Positions 35,254-43,713 of a stretch of 64,000 bases of DNA are shown here, piece by piece. The translations under genes and the position numbers were made by a program. Source of the DNA: JBMNEH01 sp050948665 (GTDB lineage: Bacteria > Bacillota > Clostridia > Christensenellales > UMGS416); the NCBI GenBank assembly GCA_050948665.1, contig JBMNEH010000001.1, forward strand, positions 1,302,001-1,366,000, written 5' to 3'. The notes beneath the pieces are model-generated. The model searched no databases. It saw nothing but the letters and a program-made list of their open reading frames with translations, and was not told where the DNA came from. Numbering within the stretch: position 1 is the stretch's first letter; every line of letters starts with the position of its first letter.

Positions 35254-35320
35254 TATGCTTACCCCCAAAAGGAAAGCGGCGGAGAGAATTCCCTCCGCCA
35301 CCGTCCGTGATGATGTGGTT

Positions 35321-35896
35321 TTAGGCGAGGAAATCCTCATCGTCCTCGGTCGCAAAATCGGACTCCGCAGAGACCTTGCTGCCAAGAGGCTCACCGTCAC
35401 GAATCTTCTGCAGGTTGTTGAGTCCACAGGCGATGCCCCTATTGCCATTGGAGTTGAAAGCATAGAAACTGATGCTTGCTCTGCCGTACACGCCGGAGTA
35501 GACCTCGGAGCGGGTCAGAATGGGATTACGATCTGCGTCCACGATGCCGGGAGCGGTCGTCGCATTGGCGTTGATGAAGTAAGCGTCCGCGTAAGCTTCG
35601 TCATCCGGGCGCTCTGCATCGCCGTCGCGGAGCGGAGTCTTGAGTGCCGCCAGCGGAGGCACAGTCTTACCATTGCCCTTCAGCTTGGATTCGCCCTCGT
35701 GGTAAGCCGCCTCAATAGCAGCCTTGATCTTTACGACGGTCTTGGCGTCGGACTTGGGAACGATGAGTGAAACAGAGAACTTCGGCGTGCCACCGTTGAT
35801 GCTCTTAGCCTCCCAGACGTTTGCATAGCTCCAACGGGTATCGGGGCCGGTGATAACTTTCATCGGGTTGTTGGCTTTATTAGTGTTTTTATTCAT
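35321..35896 (-). CDS. DUF2815 single-stranded DNA-binding-like protein
   Basis: 191 residues from ATG 35896. MKVITGPDTRWSYANVWEAKSINGGTPKFSVSLIVPKSDAKT...SFYAFNSNGNRGIACGLNNLQKIRDGEPLGSK..DF with an acidic tail EDDEDFLA. The DUF2815 family has an OB-like fold and acid tail like an SSB. It lies between the DUF2800 nuclease and the DNA polymerase, a standard replication trio. Confidence 0.88.
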   Translation of the reverse strand: MNKNTNKANNPMKVITGPDTRWSYANVWEAKSINGGTPKFSVSLIVPKSDAKTVVKIKAAIEAAYHEGESKLKGNGKTVPPLAALKTPLRDGDAERPDDEAYADAYFINANATTAPGIVDADRNPILTRSEVYSGVYGRASISFYAFNSNGNRGIACGLNNLQKIRDGEPLGSKVSAESDFATEDDEDFLA

Positions 35897-37028
35897 AATT
35901 GTTTTCCTCCATAAAATCATTTTTGGCTGTGTTCATCACCGGACGCTTATCGCTCTCCGGCACGAGCGTGGGTTTGCCCTGCGGCTTTTCAATGTAGGCC
36001 GCGAGGAGTTCGTCAAAGCGGGATTTGCCGAGCAGCTTCTGCATGGCTGTGACGCCCAGCACCTTGTGCTCATAGGGGTCAAAACCAGCGTTGGTGACTG
36101 CACCTGCGGCCGCTGTTTCGTTTGTGTACCTGCGGTTGGAGCGACCTTCGACCAGCTTCCAGCCATGCCACTCCTTACCGCTGGTCGCTTGTTGGAGCGC
36201 ATATTCTTTGATGTCCGCTGCCCATGAGACAAGGCCGTCGACGCGGGCAAGGATGTCCTCGACTTCTTCGTCCGTCAGCAGTGGCGGCAGTTTGAAGTCG
36301 TAACGGGCAAGCTCCATGTTGGCATCGGCTCTGGCGCGACAGTCGTGCTTCGCTTTGCAGAAGCCGCACCACTCGCCGCAGAGGAAATTGCCGTCACCGG
36401 CGAAAGCGAGGTCAGCGGTAGGCCCCAGCACCTCGTCTGCCCAGCGGTACAGTTCGTCCTTAGAGAGCTCGTAGGTGCTGATGTTATCCCGGCGGGGCTG
36501 ATAGATGGTCATGCGTACCGAGTCGATATCGTAGATGTCGTCAAACAGCTCCAGTGCGCCGAGTCCATAGCACTGCATTTGCGGATTTTCCATGGCGCTC
36601 ACCAGAACGCCCAGACCGTGCTTGTAGTCGATGATCTGCAAAGTGCCATCCGCGATGATGATGCAGTCGGCGGTGCCGAAGCCACCCTCTACCCAGCGGG
36701 AAAAGTCCACGCGCTGTTCAATGAGAACAACAGGATCGGCGCAGGTTTGCTTTGCCGCTTCCACCTGTTCGAGTACATAGGTAGCGTAGCCGGTGGCGCA
36801 ATCGCTCATTTCTTCGTTGAACCACGTGAGGTTCTCAGTCGGGTCGGTCGCTTCCATACCCAGCGCCTGACGAAGCCTGTACTCACAAAGCGCATGGGCG
36901 TCGGTGCCTTCGGCGGCGTAGTCGCTGCCCTTATCGTCGTAGCTCTCGCAGAGCCGCGCGGACGGCGGGCAATGCAGCCAGCGGTCGGAGCTGGATGCGG
37001 AGAGAAGCGCGTGTCCTTTAGGTGACAT
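35889..37028 (-). CDS. DUF2800 nuclease (PD-(D/E)XK, RecB-like)
   Basis: 379 residues. MSPKGHALLSASSSDRWLHCPPSARLCESYDDKGSDYAAEGTDAHAL, then FGTADCIIIADGTLQIIDYKHG (D...DYK catalytic) and CGEWCGFCKAKHDCRARA, an iron-sulfur/zinc-like cluster. RecB-type nuclease of the phage recombination/replication region. The end overlaps DUF2815 by 8 bases. Confidence 0.88.
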   Translation of the reverse strand: MSPKGHALLSASSSDRWLHCPPSARLCESYDDKGSDYAAEGTDAHALCEYRLRQALGMEATDPTENLTWFNEEMSDCATGYATYVLEQVEAAKQTCADPVVLIEQRVDFSRWVEGGFGTADCIIIADGTLQIIDYKHGLGVLVSAMENPQMQCYGLGALELFDDIYDIDSVRMTIYQPRRDNISTYELSKDELYRWADEVLGPTADLAFAGDGNFLCGEWCGFCKAKHDCRARADANMELARYDFKLPPLLTDEEVEDILARVDGLVSWAADIKEYALQQATSGKEWHGWKLVEGRSNRRYTNETAAAGAVTNAGFDPYEHKVLGVTAMQKLLGKSRFDELLAAYIEKPQGKPTLVPESDKRPVMNTAKNDFMEENNYE

Positions 37029-37329
37029 CGGTCAGTCCCTCCACATCTGCAAGCAGCGCCTTGTAGTTTGCCGGGTCAACACCCGACAGCTTGTCGGCAC
37101 CGTACTTTTGGAGCAGGGAGCGAATCTGAGCGGTGAAGCCCGCACGAGACTTGTCCGCAAGAACGGCTCTGACTGCCTCCAGCGTCAACACCGGCTCGGC
37201 AAGCACGGTTTCCGGCTCCGGCTCGTTGCCACTAAATTGCTTCGCCAGCCAATTAGCTGCGTCGCTGATAGCAGCCGCACACTTGCGCAGCTCTGCGATG
37301 GTCGCGGACATCTCGCTCATTTTGCTCAT
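37018..37329 (-). CDS. Early phage protein, uncharacterised
   Basis: 103 residues. Helical N-terminus (MSEMSATIAELRKCAAAISDAANWLAKQFSG), an acidic Pro-Glu linker, then LTLEAVRAVLADKSRAGFTAQIRSLLQKYGADKLSGVDPANYKALLADVEGL, a helical domain often found in clostridial phage early genes. No function assigned. Overlaps both neighbours. Confidence 0.7.
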   Translation of the reverse strand: MSKMSEMSATIAELRKCAAAISDAANWLAKQFSGNEPEPETVLAEPVLTLEAVRAVLADKSRAGFTAQIRSLLQKYGADKLSGVDPANYKALLADVEGLTDVT

Positions 37330-37480
37330 CTGTTTTTTCTCCTTCAGTGGACTTGCTCTGTCCGGCCAGCAAGCTCAGTTTCCTTGCCAGCCGCTTGGAT
37401 ACAACGCTGATTGCGGTGAGAACTTCAACGAGTTCCTCGTCCGCAGAACAGCCCTTGGGTTTTACCTGTGTCTGATACAC
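37253..37480 (-). CDS. First early gene, small uncharacterised phage protein
   Basis: 75 residues, GTG start at 37480 with GGAGGTG 8 bases upstream. Charged helical protein (SADEELVEVLTAISVVSKRLARKLSLLAG). Overlaps the next gene by 77 bases in another frame, so one of the two starts could be misplaced. It is the first gene of the leftward early operon; motif copy C is 40 bases upstream. Confidence 0.5.
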   Translation of the reverse strand: MYQTQVKPKGCSADEELVEVLTAISVVSKRLARKLSLLAGQSKSTEGEKTDEQNERDVRDHRRAAQVCGCYQRRS

Positions 37481-37519
37481 TTCTTCACCTCCAGCCTGAA
37501 AGCGTTTTTTCGTTTGCTT

Positions 37520-37557
37520 TCATAACTCGCTGGACATGAGAGAGGCGTTTTGACGAA
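37520..37557 (-). promoter_or_regulatory. Conserved leader motif copy C
   Basis: Minus strand TTCGTCAAA, 11 bases, then ATGTCCAGCGAGTTATGA (mini-frame M-S-S-E-L-stop), upstream of the leftward early operon. Spacing between CGTCAAA and ATG is identical in copies A, B and C. Confidence 0.65.
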
Positions 37558-37647
37558 GGAATTGAAAGGGCTTCGAAGAAAAATCTTGGATTGTGTTTGT
37601 CTTTAAGTGGATTTATGACTTTTTACAATCAATTTCATCCTAATTCA

Positions 37648-37676
37648 TTGTTTTTCGCGCGTTTTTGAGTTATGAT
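37648..37676 (+). promoter_or_regulatory. Promoter upstream of HTH gene
   Basis: TTGTTT at 37648-37653, 17-base spacer, TATGAT at 37671-37676, in an AT-rich stretch, reading toward the HTH/type III restriction genes. Divergent from the early phage operon. Confidence 0.6.
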
Positions 37677-37773
37677 ATTTTATGAAAAAGTTTATATGAC
37701 ACTCACGCAGAAAGAAAAGGCCGCAGGAGTAAGACCCTGCGACACTGCGAAACAGAATATGGAGGTCAATAGC

Positions 37774-37977
37774 GTGAGCGAGAGTAGCATTGAAAAATGG
37801 TCCACCCTCAAGGAAGTGCAAGAGTATCTTGGTGTTGGGCGAGAAACCATTCTGCAATGGATTGCAAAAAGAAATATGCCCGCCTACAAGGTAGGCAGGT
37901 TATGGAAGTTTAAACTGTCCGAGGTCGATGAATGGATTCGTTCCGGCGGCGCGGCTGAATCAATCGATGCGGAGTAA
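37774..37977 (+). CDS. Excisionase-type HTH DNA-binding protein
   Basis: 67 residues from GTG 37774 (GGAGGT seven bases upstream; a longer open frame begins at 37672 but has no better start). EKWSTLKEVQEYLGVGRETILQWIAKRNMPAYKVGRLWKFKLSEVDEWIRSG is a MerR-like helix-turn-helix of the excisionase/HTH_17 family. It could be the phage excisionase or a regulator of the following restriction genes; its position directly before mod on the same strand favours the latter, but both are plausible. Confidence 0.85.
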   Translation: MSESSIEKWSTLKEVQEYLGVGRETILQWIAKRNMPAYKVGRLWKFKLSEVDEWIRSGGAAESIDAE

Positions 37978-37991
37978 ATCCGTTTTATTGG

Positions 37992-38018
37992 ACACGTTTT
38001 CATTTAGAATTAACGTGT
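37992..38018. promoter_or_regulatory. Inverted repeat upstream of mod
   Basis: ACACGTT (37992-37998) and AACGTGT (38012-38018), a perfect 7-base inverted repeat with a 13-base spacer, between the HTH gene and mod. No T-run, so more like an operator than a terminator; possible binding site of the HTH protein (inference). Confidence 0.4.
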
Positions 38019-38061
38019 GGCAGTGTAGCTACAGTAACAACCTATAGATAGGAGAAAATAT

Positions 38062-40164
38062 ATGGCTGCATTAACCGACTTGATCAATCAGGTGGAGGAC
38101 AAGACCCTGCGGGAGCGCCTGCTGCGAGAAGCCGATCGCCTAACAAAGCAAAAGAAATTCGGGCTTGTTTTTGAGGAGCACATTCCAGAGTGTACCCCTC
38201 TTTATGGAATTCCCATAAAACGAGGAAATGTCGTTGCAAAGAAGGCTGGAGTAATTAGTGATACATATCGCGTAACCAGAATTAACGGCGAAAAGGCTCT
38301 ATGTCTGCATCTTGCCTCTGGCGAAAGCGAGACTGTTATGCTTTCTGACCTCGTGCCGGTAGCGAATTTTGGCGAACCTATTTATCCTACCCTGCAGCCG
38401 ATAGATAAAGTAGAAAACGCGCCGGACAGCGACCTGTGGCATGCACTCATTGAAGCGGACAACTATCATGCGCTTCAGCTATTAGAGTACCTGTATCCCA
38501 AACAGGTGGATTGTATCTATATTGATCCGCCCTATAACACGGGGGCCCGCGACTGGAAGTACAACAACGACTACGTTGATTCTTCGGATTCGTGGAGGCA
38601 CAGCAAATGGCTCTCCATGATGCAAAAGCGGCTGAAAATCGCCAAGCGGGTACTGAATCCGAATAATTCGGTATTGATTGTCACTATCGATGAAAAGGAG
38701 TATTTGCATCTTGGCTGCTTGCTGGAGGAGATGTTCCCAGAAGCACGAATCCAAATGATTACGAGCGTCATCAGCCCAAGAGGCGCTATGAGAAAGGACT
38801 TGTTTACAAGAGTCGAGGAGTATATCTTTTTTGTTTTTATTGGTAGTTCTTGTGTAACCCCATTTGGGCCAGATATGCTTCAGTTTACAAAATATGAGAA
38901 TGTGGATATTAAGGTATGGGCGCAAATGATACGCACTAGTTCAAATGGACCACGCGAAAAACGCCCGAACCTGTTCTATCCCGTATTCTTCAACAGTAAA
39001 AACGGAAGATATGTTGCAGTTGGTGACCCGCTACCCATTGGCATGGATCGTCACAGCATTGTTGTGCCTGATGGATGTTTCGCAGTTTTTCCTGTGAGAC
39101 GCGATGGAATGGAAGTTAGCTGGGCATTGCAAACGGAGACGTTCAAATCAAAAATAGAAAAAGGATATATAAAATTCGGTAAATGGAATCCCGGCGATAC
39201 CAATCGCGCTATGGCACATCTCCAAAAAGGAACCATGAGCAGAATCGAAAGTGGTGAAATAGAGACTTTTGGAAAAGACGATGAGGGAACAATCATCCTC
39301 GGTAGCACTTCAAAAGGAAAACGCCCATCAAGTGTTTGGAATATGCAATCTCATGATGCGGGGAGTAAGGGAAAAAACATTCTGACATCTATGTTGCCGT
39401 ATACCGATTTTTCCTATCCTAAATCGGTATATGCTGTTCTTGACTCACTTAGATTCATAGTCAGGGAGAACCCCAACGCTCTTATCGTAGACTTCTTCGC
39501 TGGTTCCGGCACCACGCTTCATGCCGTCAATCTTTTGAACGCTGAGGACGGCGGCCATCGCCGTTGCATCATGGTGACGAATAACGAGGTGTCCGCTGAC
39601 GAAGCAAAGTCTCTGACTAAGCAAGGTTTCCAGCCCGGAGATCCGGAATGGGAGAAGCTCGGCATTGCCCGTTATGTCACATGGCCGCGCACTCTTTGCA
39701 GCATCGAAGGTCACGATATAAACCGCGTGCCGCTCAAGGGAGATTACCTTGCCAACGATGCAGATGGAAATCCAATTCCGATGTCACAGGGATTTACTGC
39801 AAACTGCGAATACTTCAAATTGGGCTTTCTCGACAAAGACGATGTCGCATTGGGCAGGCAGTTTAAAGGAATTTTACCATTGCTGTGGCTAAAGGCTGGT
39901 GCTATCGGCAAACGTCCGGAACTCCACGGTGAAACGCCGGATATGTTGATACTTCCGGAAAACAAGTTCGCAATTCTGGTAAGCGAAAGCAGCTTCATGG
40001 CATTTGACGAACGGCTTGATGCGCATCCGGAAATCGATACGGTGTTCATTGTAACGGACTCAGAGAAGGCATACCGAGAAATGATTGCCGGTCTCAAAGC
40101 GGAAAATACTTTTCAGCTCTACCGTGATTATCTGGACAATTTCCGTATCAATGCGAGGAGGTAA
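38062..40164 (+). CDS. mod: Type III restriction-modification methyltransferase (Mod)
   Basis: 700 residues. Methylase motif IV DPPYNTG (155-161) precedes motif I FFAGSGTTLHAVNLL (about 478), the class beta order used by type III Mod proteins. The intervening variable region (about 230-450) would carry the target-recognition domain. It methylates adenine on one strand and forms a complex with Res. The stop is followed 5 bases later by the res start, with AGGAGG, so the two are one operon. Product full length compared with the family. Confidence 0.93.
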   Translation: MAALTDLINQVEDKTLRERLLREADRLTKQKKFGLVFEEHIPECTPLYGIPIKRGNVVAKKAGVISDTYRVTRINGEKALCLHLASGESETVMLSDLVPVANFGEPIYPTLQPIDKVENAPDSDLWHALIEADNYHALQLLEYLYPKQVDCIYIDPPYNTGARDWKYNNDYVDSSDSWRHSKWLSMMQKRLKIAKRVLNPNNSVLIVTIDEKEYLHLGCLLEEMFPEARIQMITSVISPRGAMRKDLFTRVEEYIFFVFIGSSCVTPFGPDMLQFTKYENVDIKVWAQMIRTSSNGPREKRPNLFYPVFFNSKNGRYVAVGDPLPIGMDRHSIVVPDGCFAVFPVRRDGMEVSWALQTETFKSKIEKGYIKFGKWNPGDTNRAMAHLQKGTMSRIESGEIETFGKDDEGTIILGSTSKGKRPSSVWNMQSHDAGSKGKNILTSMLPYTDFSYPKSVYAVLDSLRFIVRENPNALIVDFFAGSGTTLHAVNLLNAEDGGHRRCIMVTNNEVSADEAKSLTKQGFQPGDPEWEKLGIARYVTWPRTLCSIEGHDINRVPLKGDYLANDADGNPIPMSQGFTANCEYFKLGFLDKDDVALGRQFKGILPLLWLKAGAIGKRPELHGETPDMLILPENKFAILVSESSFMAFDERLDAHPEIDTVFIVTDSEKAYREMIAGLKAENTFQLYRDYLDNFRINARR

Positions 40165-40169
40165 GGAAG

Positions 40170-42980
40170 ATGAAGGTTGAATTATTCCCGTTTCAAAAAT
40201 CGGCACTTGCCAACCTAAGAACGGAGACTGCCGAAGCACTGGGCAGCTATCGTCGCACCCATACTCCTCAAATCGTGTCTTATACTGCGCCCACAGGTGC
40301 AGGAAAAACAATCGTTATGTCGGCCTTGATTGAAAGCATCTTTTTCGGGGATGAAGTATATCCAGACCAGCTCGACGCCATCTTCGTATGGCTCTCAGAC
40401 TCGCCGGAGTTGAATCAGCAGTCTAAGGATAAAATCGACATGAAGGCTGATAAAATCCGTCTTGACCAGTGTGTCACCATCGCCGATGATTCCTTCGATC
40501 AGGAAACGTTCGACGACGGAAATATCTATTTTTTGAATACACAGAAGCTCGGACGCAGCAGCAATCTGACAAAGCATGGAGATAGTAGGACATACACCAT
40601 CTGGGAAACGCTGAGCAACACCGTTCGCGAAAAATCCGATCGGCTCTACTTCATCATCGATGAAGCGCACAGAGGAATGCAAGGGCGCGATGCTGCCCGT
40701 GCGACGACGATCATGCAAAAGTTCCTCAAAGGTAGTCCGGAGGACGGCCTGCCAGCCATGCCAGTTGTTATTGGTATGACTGCGACATCAGAACGCTTTA
40801 ATAGCCTTGCGGCAGGCATCCTGTCTACTACGCACCATGTAGTTACGATGCCAGACGAAGTTCGTGCTTCCGGACTATTAAAAGAGAGAATTGTCATTAC
40901 CTACCCGGATACCATTAATAACGATATGGCTGTGCTGCAGGCTGCGGCAGACGACTGGAAACAGAAATGGGAGCACTGGACGCAGTATTGCTTCGAGCAG
41001 CACTATGCCTATGTGAATCCGATTTTTATCATTCAGGTTCAGAATGGGAACAGCCATCAGATTTCCGCTACAGATCTGGATGACTGTCTGCAAAAGATCG
41101 AGGAACGTACCGGTGAGCGCTTTCAGTATGGAGAGGTCGTCCATACCTTTGGACAAACCAATGCCACGCTTGTGATGAATGGTTTGGATGTTCCATATTG
41201 CGAACCATCCCGCATTGCAGAAAACAGAAAAATCAAAGTAGTATTCTTCAAGGAAAATCTCTCCACTGGCTGGGACTGCCCTCGCGCTGAGACGATGATG
41301 TCTTTTCGCCACGCCAACGACGCAACCTATATAGCGCAGCTCCTTGGGCGTATGGTAAGAACGCCGATGCAGATGCATATCATGGTCGACGATGTTTTGA
41401 ATGATGTCCATTTGTTTTTGCCGTACTTCAACGCCGAAACCGTAAAAGAGGTGGCCGATGCTCTGCAAAGCAGTGAGGGCGGCAATATTCCTACGGATGT
41501 ATATGGTGAAGCGTTCGGAGAGAAAACCTTTGACACCCTCACTGTGAGGCCAAGACGCACCCCTCAGGTTAATACCACACCACGCCAGACTCAGCAAGTG
41601 ACGGGACAGCTTAGCACTACAGATATTAAACGGTCTACTGATGATGGTATTCAGCCCTTGGGAACGAATACTGCTGAAACGCACATTACAGCTTCAATGC
41701 AGTTAGATTCAGGTGATAACACCATATCAGTGCAGGCGCCTGAGACACAAGATGATGTGCAAACTTTTGCCGGTACAAATCAGCCTGCCACACCTTCTAT
41801 AGCCGTAGTAGAGGTAGGACCAGAAGCTGAACCAACGTTTGACCGCGAGGAGGTAATGAAAGCAATCAATGATGCTGGTCTATTGACATATGATGTCAGA
41901 AGTGTGCGCATTAACAATTACCTTCATTCCTTGTTTGCGCTGGCGCACTTGTTTAGCCAATCGCAAATCTATGCTGATGCTTACGATGAAGTCGTGACCG
42001 ATATTGTTGGTATGATTCATGACCACATAGAGACTCTAAAAGCAAACGGTAAGTACTCTGAATTGGCTAAAAAGGTGATGCAGTTTAGGCTGAACACGCA
42101 AGTGTTTGATGTTTTTGGTGAAAGCGTTGATAATAACGCCATTCATGACCTGTTCTCTGCCACAGATACCGATTTGGATAGGCAGTTCAGACTTGCCGAA
42201 ACCAAACTTGATAATGAAGGCGTCGGAATCGCATATGGTCGTAAGTACGCGGAAGAAGGCAATTCAAACGCCTATAAAATCGATGTGATTGTTTATGCGG
42301 CTGACAGTGAGTGTATTGCGGCGCTCAATTCATATGCAAAAGATCACTTCCATCAGTTGAACGACAAATACCGTCGCCGCACAACGTCGCTTTCCACTCG
42401 ATTCAAGAAAAAATACAATGATATTGTTTCTGACGGCGATCTCGTCAGCGAACACAATTTCACGTTGCCTGAAACCATATTAAGCGAACGTAATGCAGGA
42501 GGCCGTGTTTATTCTAACCATCTTTTTGTCGGTGATACAGGCACAGCTACGATAGCATTAAATACTTGGGAAGAAGGCGTTCTAGATGAAGAGTCTGCCC
42601 AACCAGACTTCGTCTGCTGGCTTCGAAACCCGCCCAGGAAACCATGGTCACTGTGTATCCCGTATGAAAAAGACGGAGTCAAGAGGCCTACATATCCAGA
42701 TTTCATTGTTATCCGGAAAGATTCAAGTGCTGGGTATATCATCGATATTCTCGAACCTCATGATCCCTCAAGAACGGACAACCTTGGAAAGGCTAAAGGC
42801 TTTGCTGAATATGCGCGTCAAAATCCCGGTGTAGGACGCATTCAGCTAATCCGCATGGGGAATCAAGGCCGTTTCAAACGTCTTGATATGTCAATGGGCG
42901 CTATCCGAAACAAGGTGATGCAGGCGATCAATGATGACGAACTTACGCACATTTTCGATACGGACGGGTTTTATATGTGA
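40170..42980 (+). CDS. res: Type III restriction enzyme, helicase-nuclease subunit (Res-like)
   Basis: 936 residues. N-terminal SF2 helicase: YTAPTGAGKTIVMSALIE (Walker A), FIIDEAHRGM (DEAH), VIGMTATSERF (III), STGWDCPRAETMMSFR and AQLLGRMVRTP (V, VI). Residues about 450-560 are a Thr/Gln/Pro-rich low-complexity linker. The C-terminal domain has YPDFIVIRK...GYIIDILEPHDPSR, where a PD-(D/E)XK-like core reads D-x-x-E-P-H instead of E-x-K. The partner of Mod in DNA cleavage at unmethylated sites. The altered nuclease motif may be typical of this subfamily, but cleavage cannot be assumed. Confidence 0.88.
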   Translation: MKVELFPFQKSALANLRTETAEALGSYRRTHTPQIVSYTAPTGAGKTIVMSALIESIFFGDEVYPDQLDAIFVWLSDSPELNQQSKDKIDMKADKIRLDQCVTIADDSFDQETFDDGNIYFLNTQKLGRSSNLTKHGDSRTYTIWETLSNTVREKSDRLYFIIDEAHRGMQGRDAARATTIMQKFLKGSPEDGLPAMPVVIGMTATSERFNSLAAGILSTTHHVVTMPDEVRASGLLKERIVITYPDTINNDMAVLQAAADDWKQKWEHWTQYCFEQHYAYVNPIFIIQVQNGNSHQISATDLDDCLQKIEERTGERFQYGEVVHTFGQTNATLVMNGLDVPYCEPSRIAENRKIKVVFFKENLSTGWDCPRAETMMSFRHANDATYIAQLLGRMVRTPMQMHIMVDDVLNDVHLFLPYFNAETVKEVADALQSSEGGNIPTDVYGEAFGEKTFDTLTVRPRRTPQVNTTPRQTQQVTGQLSTTDIKRSTDDGIQPLGTNTAETHITASMQLDSGDNTISVQAPETQDDVQTFAGTNQPATPSIAVVEVGPEAEPTFDREEVMKAINDAGLLTYDVRSVRINNYLHSLFALAHLFSQSQIYADAYDEVVTDIVGMIHDHIETLKANGKYSELAKKVMQFRLNTQVFDVFGESVDNNAIHDLFSATDTDLDRQFRLAETKLDNEGVGIAYGRKYAEEGNSNAYKIDVIVYAADSECIAALNSYAKDHFHQLNDKYRRRTTSLSTRFKKKYNDIVSDGDLVSEHNFTLPETILSERNAGGRVYSNHLFVGDTGTATIALNTWEEGVLDEESAQPDFVCWLRNPPRKPWSLCIPYEKDGVKRPTYPDFIVIRKDSSAGYIIDILEPHDPSRTDNLGKAKGFAEYARQNPGVGRIQLIRMGNQGRFKRLDMSMGAIRNKVMQAINDDELTHIFDTDGFYM

Positions 42981-43010
42981 ATAACTAATGGTGGTTGAGA
43001 TCAAAGAAAA

Positions 43011-43040
43011 TCTCCCCGGCCGCTGAGCAGCAGCCGGAGA
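43011..43040 (-). terminator. Terminator between res and sigma-like gene
   Basis: TCTCCCCGGC (43011-43020) pairs with GCCGGAGA (43033-43040) with a two-base bulge. On the minus strand ATTTTCTTT follows, so it serves mainly the leftward sigma-like gene; the two genes converge here. Confidence 0.7.
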
Positions 43041-43053
43041 GCAAGAGATTGTA

Positions 43054-43557
43054 TCAGAAGATGTCTTGGTATTCGTCGTGAAGCAAGGCTTCGGCCTTCT
43101 TGATCCGAGAAAGAAAGGTTGTGCGGGGAACGCCGATGATATCTGCAATGGCGCTGTCAGAGTAACCGGCAAGGCGGAGCTCGCCTATGCGGCGGGCGTC
43201 CGGCATCAGCTTGTCCAACCGCTTGAGAAGCTGTTCAAAGATGACGCGGTCGGTTACGATAGACTCAATGTCGGCAGACTCATCAGGCCTGATATCGCCG
43301 AGCACCTCTTGCTCGTAGTCGAGTGAAAGGCTGTCTCCGGCGGTGCAGTATTTGCAGATCGCACAGTCTCCCTCGCAGAGCCACCAGCGGTTTCCGGGGC
43401 GAGAGCAACGCTGGTGCCGGTGGGCCTTTCGGAAGGTGCTCCAGATGGGTTGGTAGTAGGCTTGGTACACCTTTTTGGTCACTGGGATACGCTGCTTAGT
43501 GCTTGAGACGTAGATGGAGTACTCTCGGGTTTGCTGCGGATTTTCTTTCGTAGACAC
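43054..43557 (-). CDS. Sigma-70-like regulator of mobile element
   Basis: 167 residues, GTG start at 43557 with AGGAGG 6 bases upstream. N-terminal part YQPIWSTFRKAHRHQRC; a zinc-binding-like cluster WWLCEGDCAICKYC (about 57-71); an acidic segment; then a sigma region 4-like helix-turn-helix at the end (DKLMPDARRIGELRLAGYSDSAIADIIGVPRTTFLSRIKKAEALL). This type is widespread in Firmicute phages and conjugative elements. It may transcribe or regulate element genes, such as those preceded by the repeated leader motif (inference). Leader has an attenuator-like structure. Confidence 0.85.
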   Translation of the reverse strand: MSTKENPQQTREYSIYVSSTKQRIPVTKKVYQAYYQPIWSTFRKAHRHQRCSRPGNRWWLCEGDCAICKYCTAGDSLSLDYEQEVLGDIRPDESADIESIVTDRVIFEQLLKRLDKLMPDARRIGELRLAGYSDSAIADIIGVPRTTFLSRIKKAEALLHDEYQDIF

Positions 43558-43585
43558 GGTTTTTCCTCCTGCGATTTTCGTTGAG

Positions 43586-43625
43586 GATCACAGGAAGAAA
43601 AAAAGCCCCTGTGATCGCTCACAGG
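43586..43625 (-). promoter_or_regulatory. Attenuator-like leader of sigma-like gene
   Basis: On the minus strand CCTGTGA-gcga-TCACAGG is followed by GGC and TTTTTTT, a classic terminator lying upstream of the gene. A third segment, CCTGTGATC (43594-43586), can pair instead with GATCACAGG (43616-43608), destroying the terminator. Mutually exclusive 1:2 and 2:3 hairpins fit transcription attenuation. Confidence 0.75.
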
Positions 43626-43664
43626 AACATCCAATAGTTAGCAAAATTATCGTGCTATGGTTAG

Positions 43665-43691
43665 CAGCGATAGTAGCGATAGCAACGATAT
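43665..43691. repeat. Three 9-base iterons before the accessory cassette
   Basis: Tandem CAGCGATAG, TAGCGATAG, CAACGATAT directly upstream of the cassette's first gene and of the divergent sigma-like gene. Could be an operator for a shared regulator; 23 bases separate it from ATG 43714. Confidence 0.45.
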
Positions 43692-43713
43692 TAGTTTTTG
43701 AGGAGGAGAGCGG

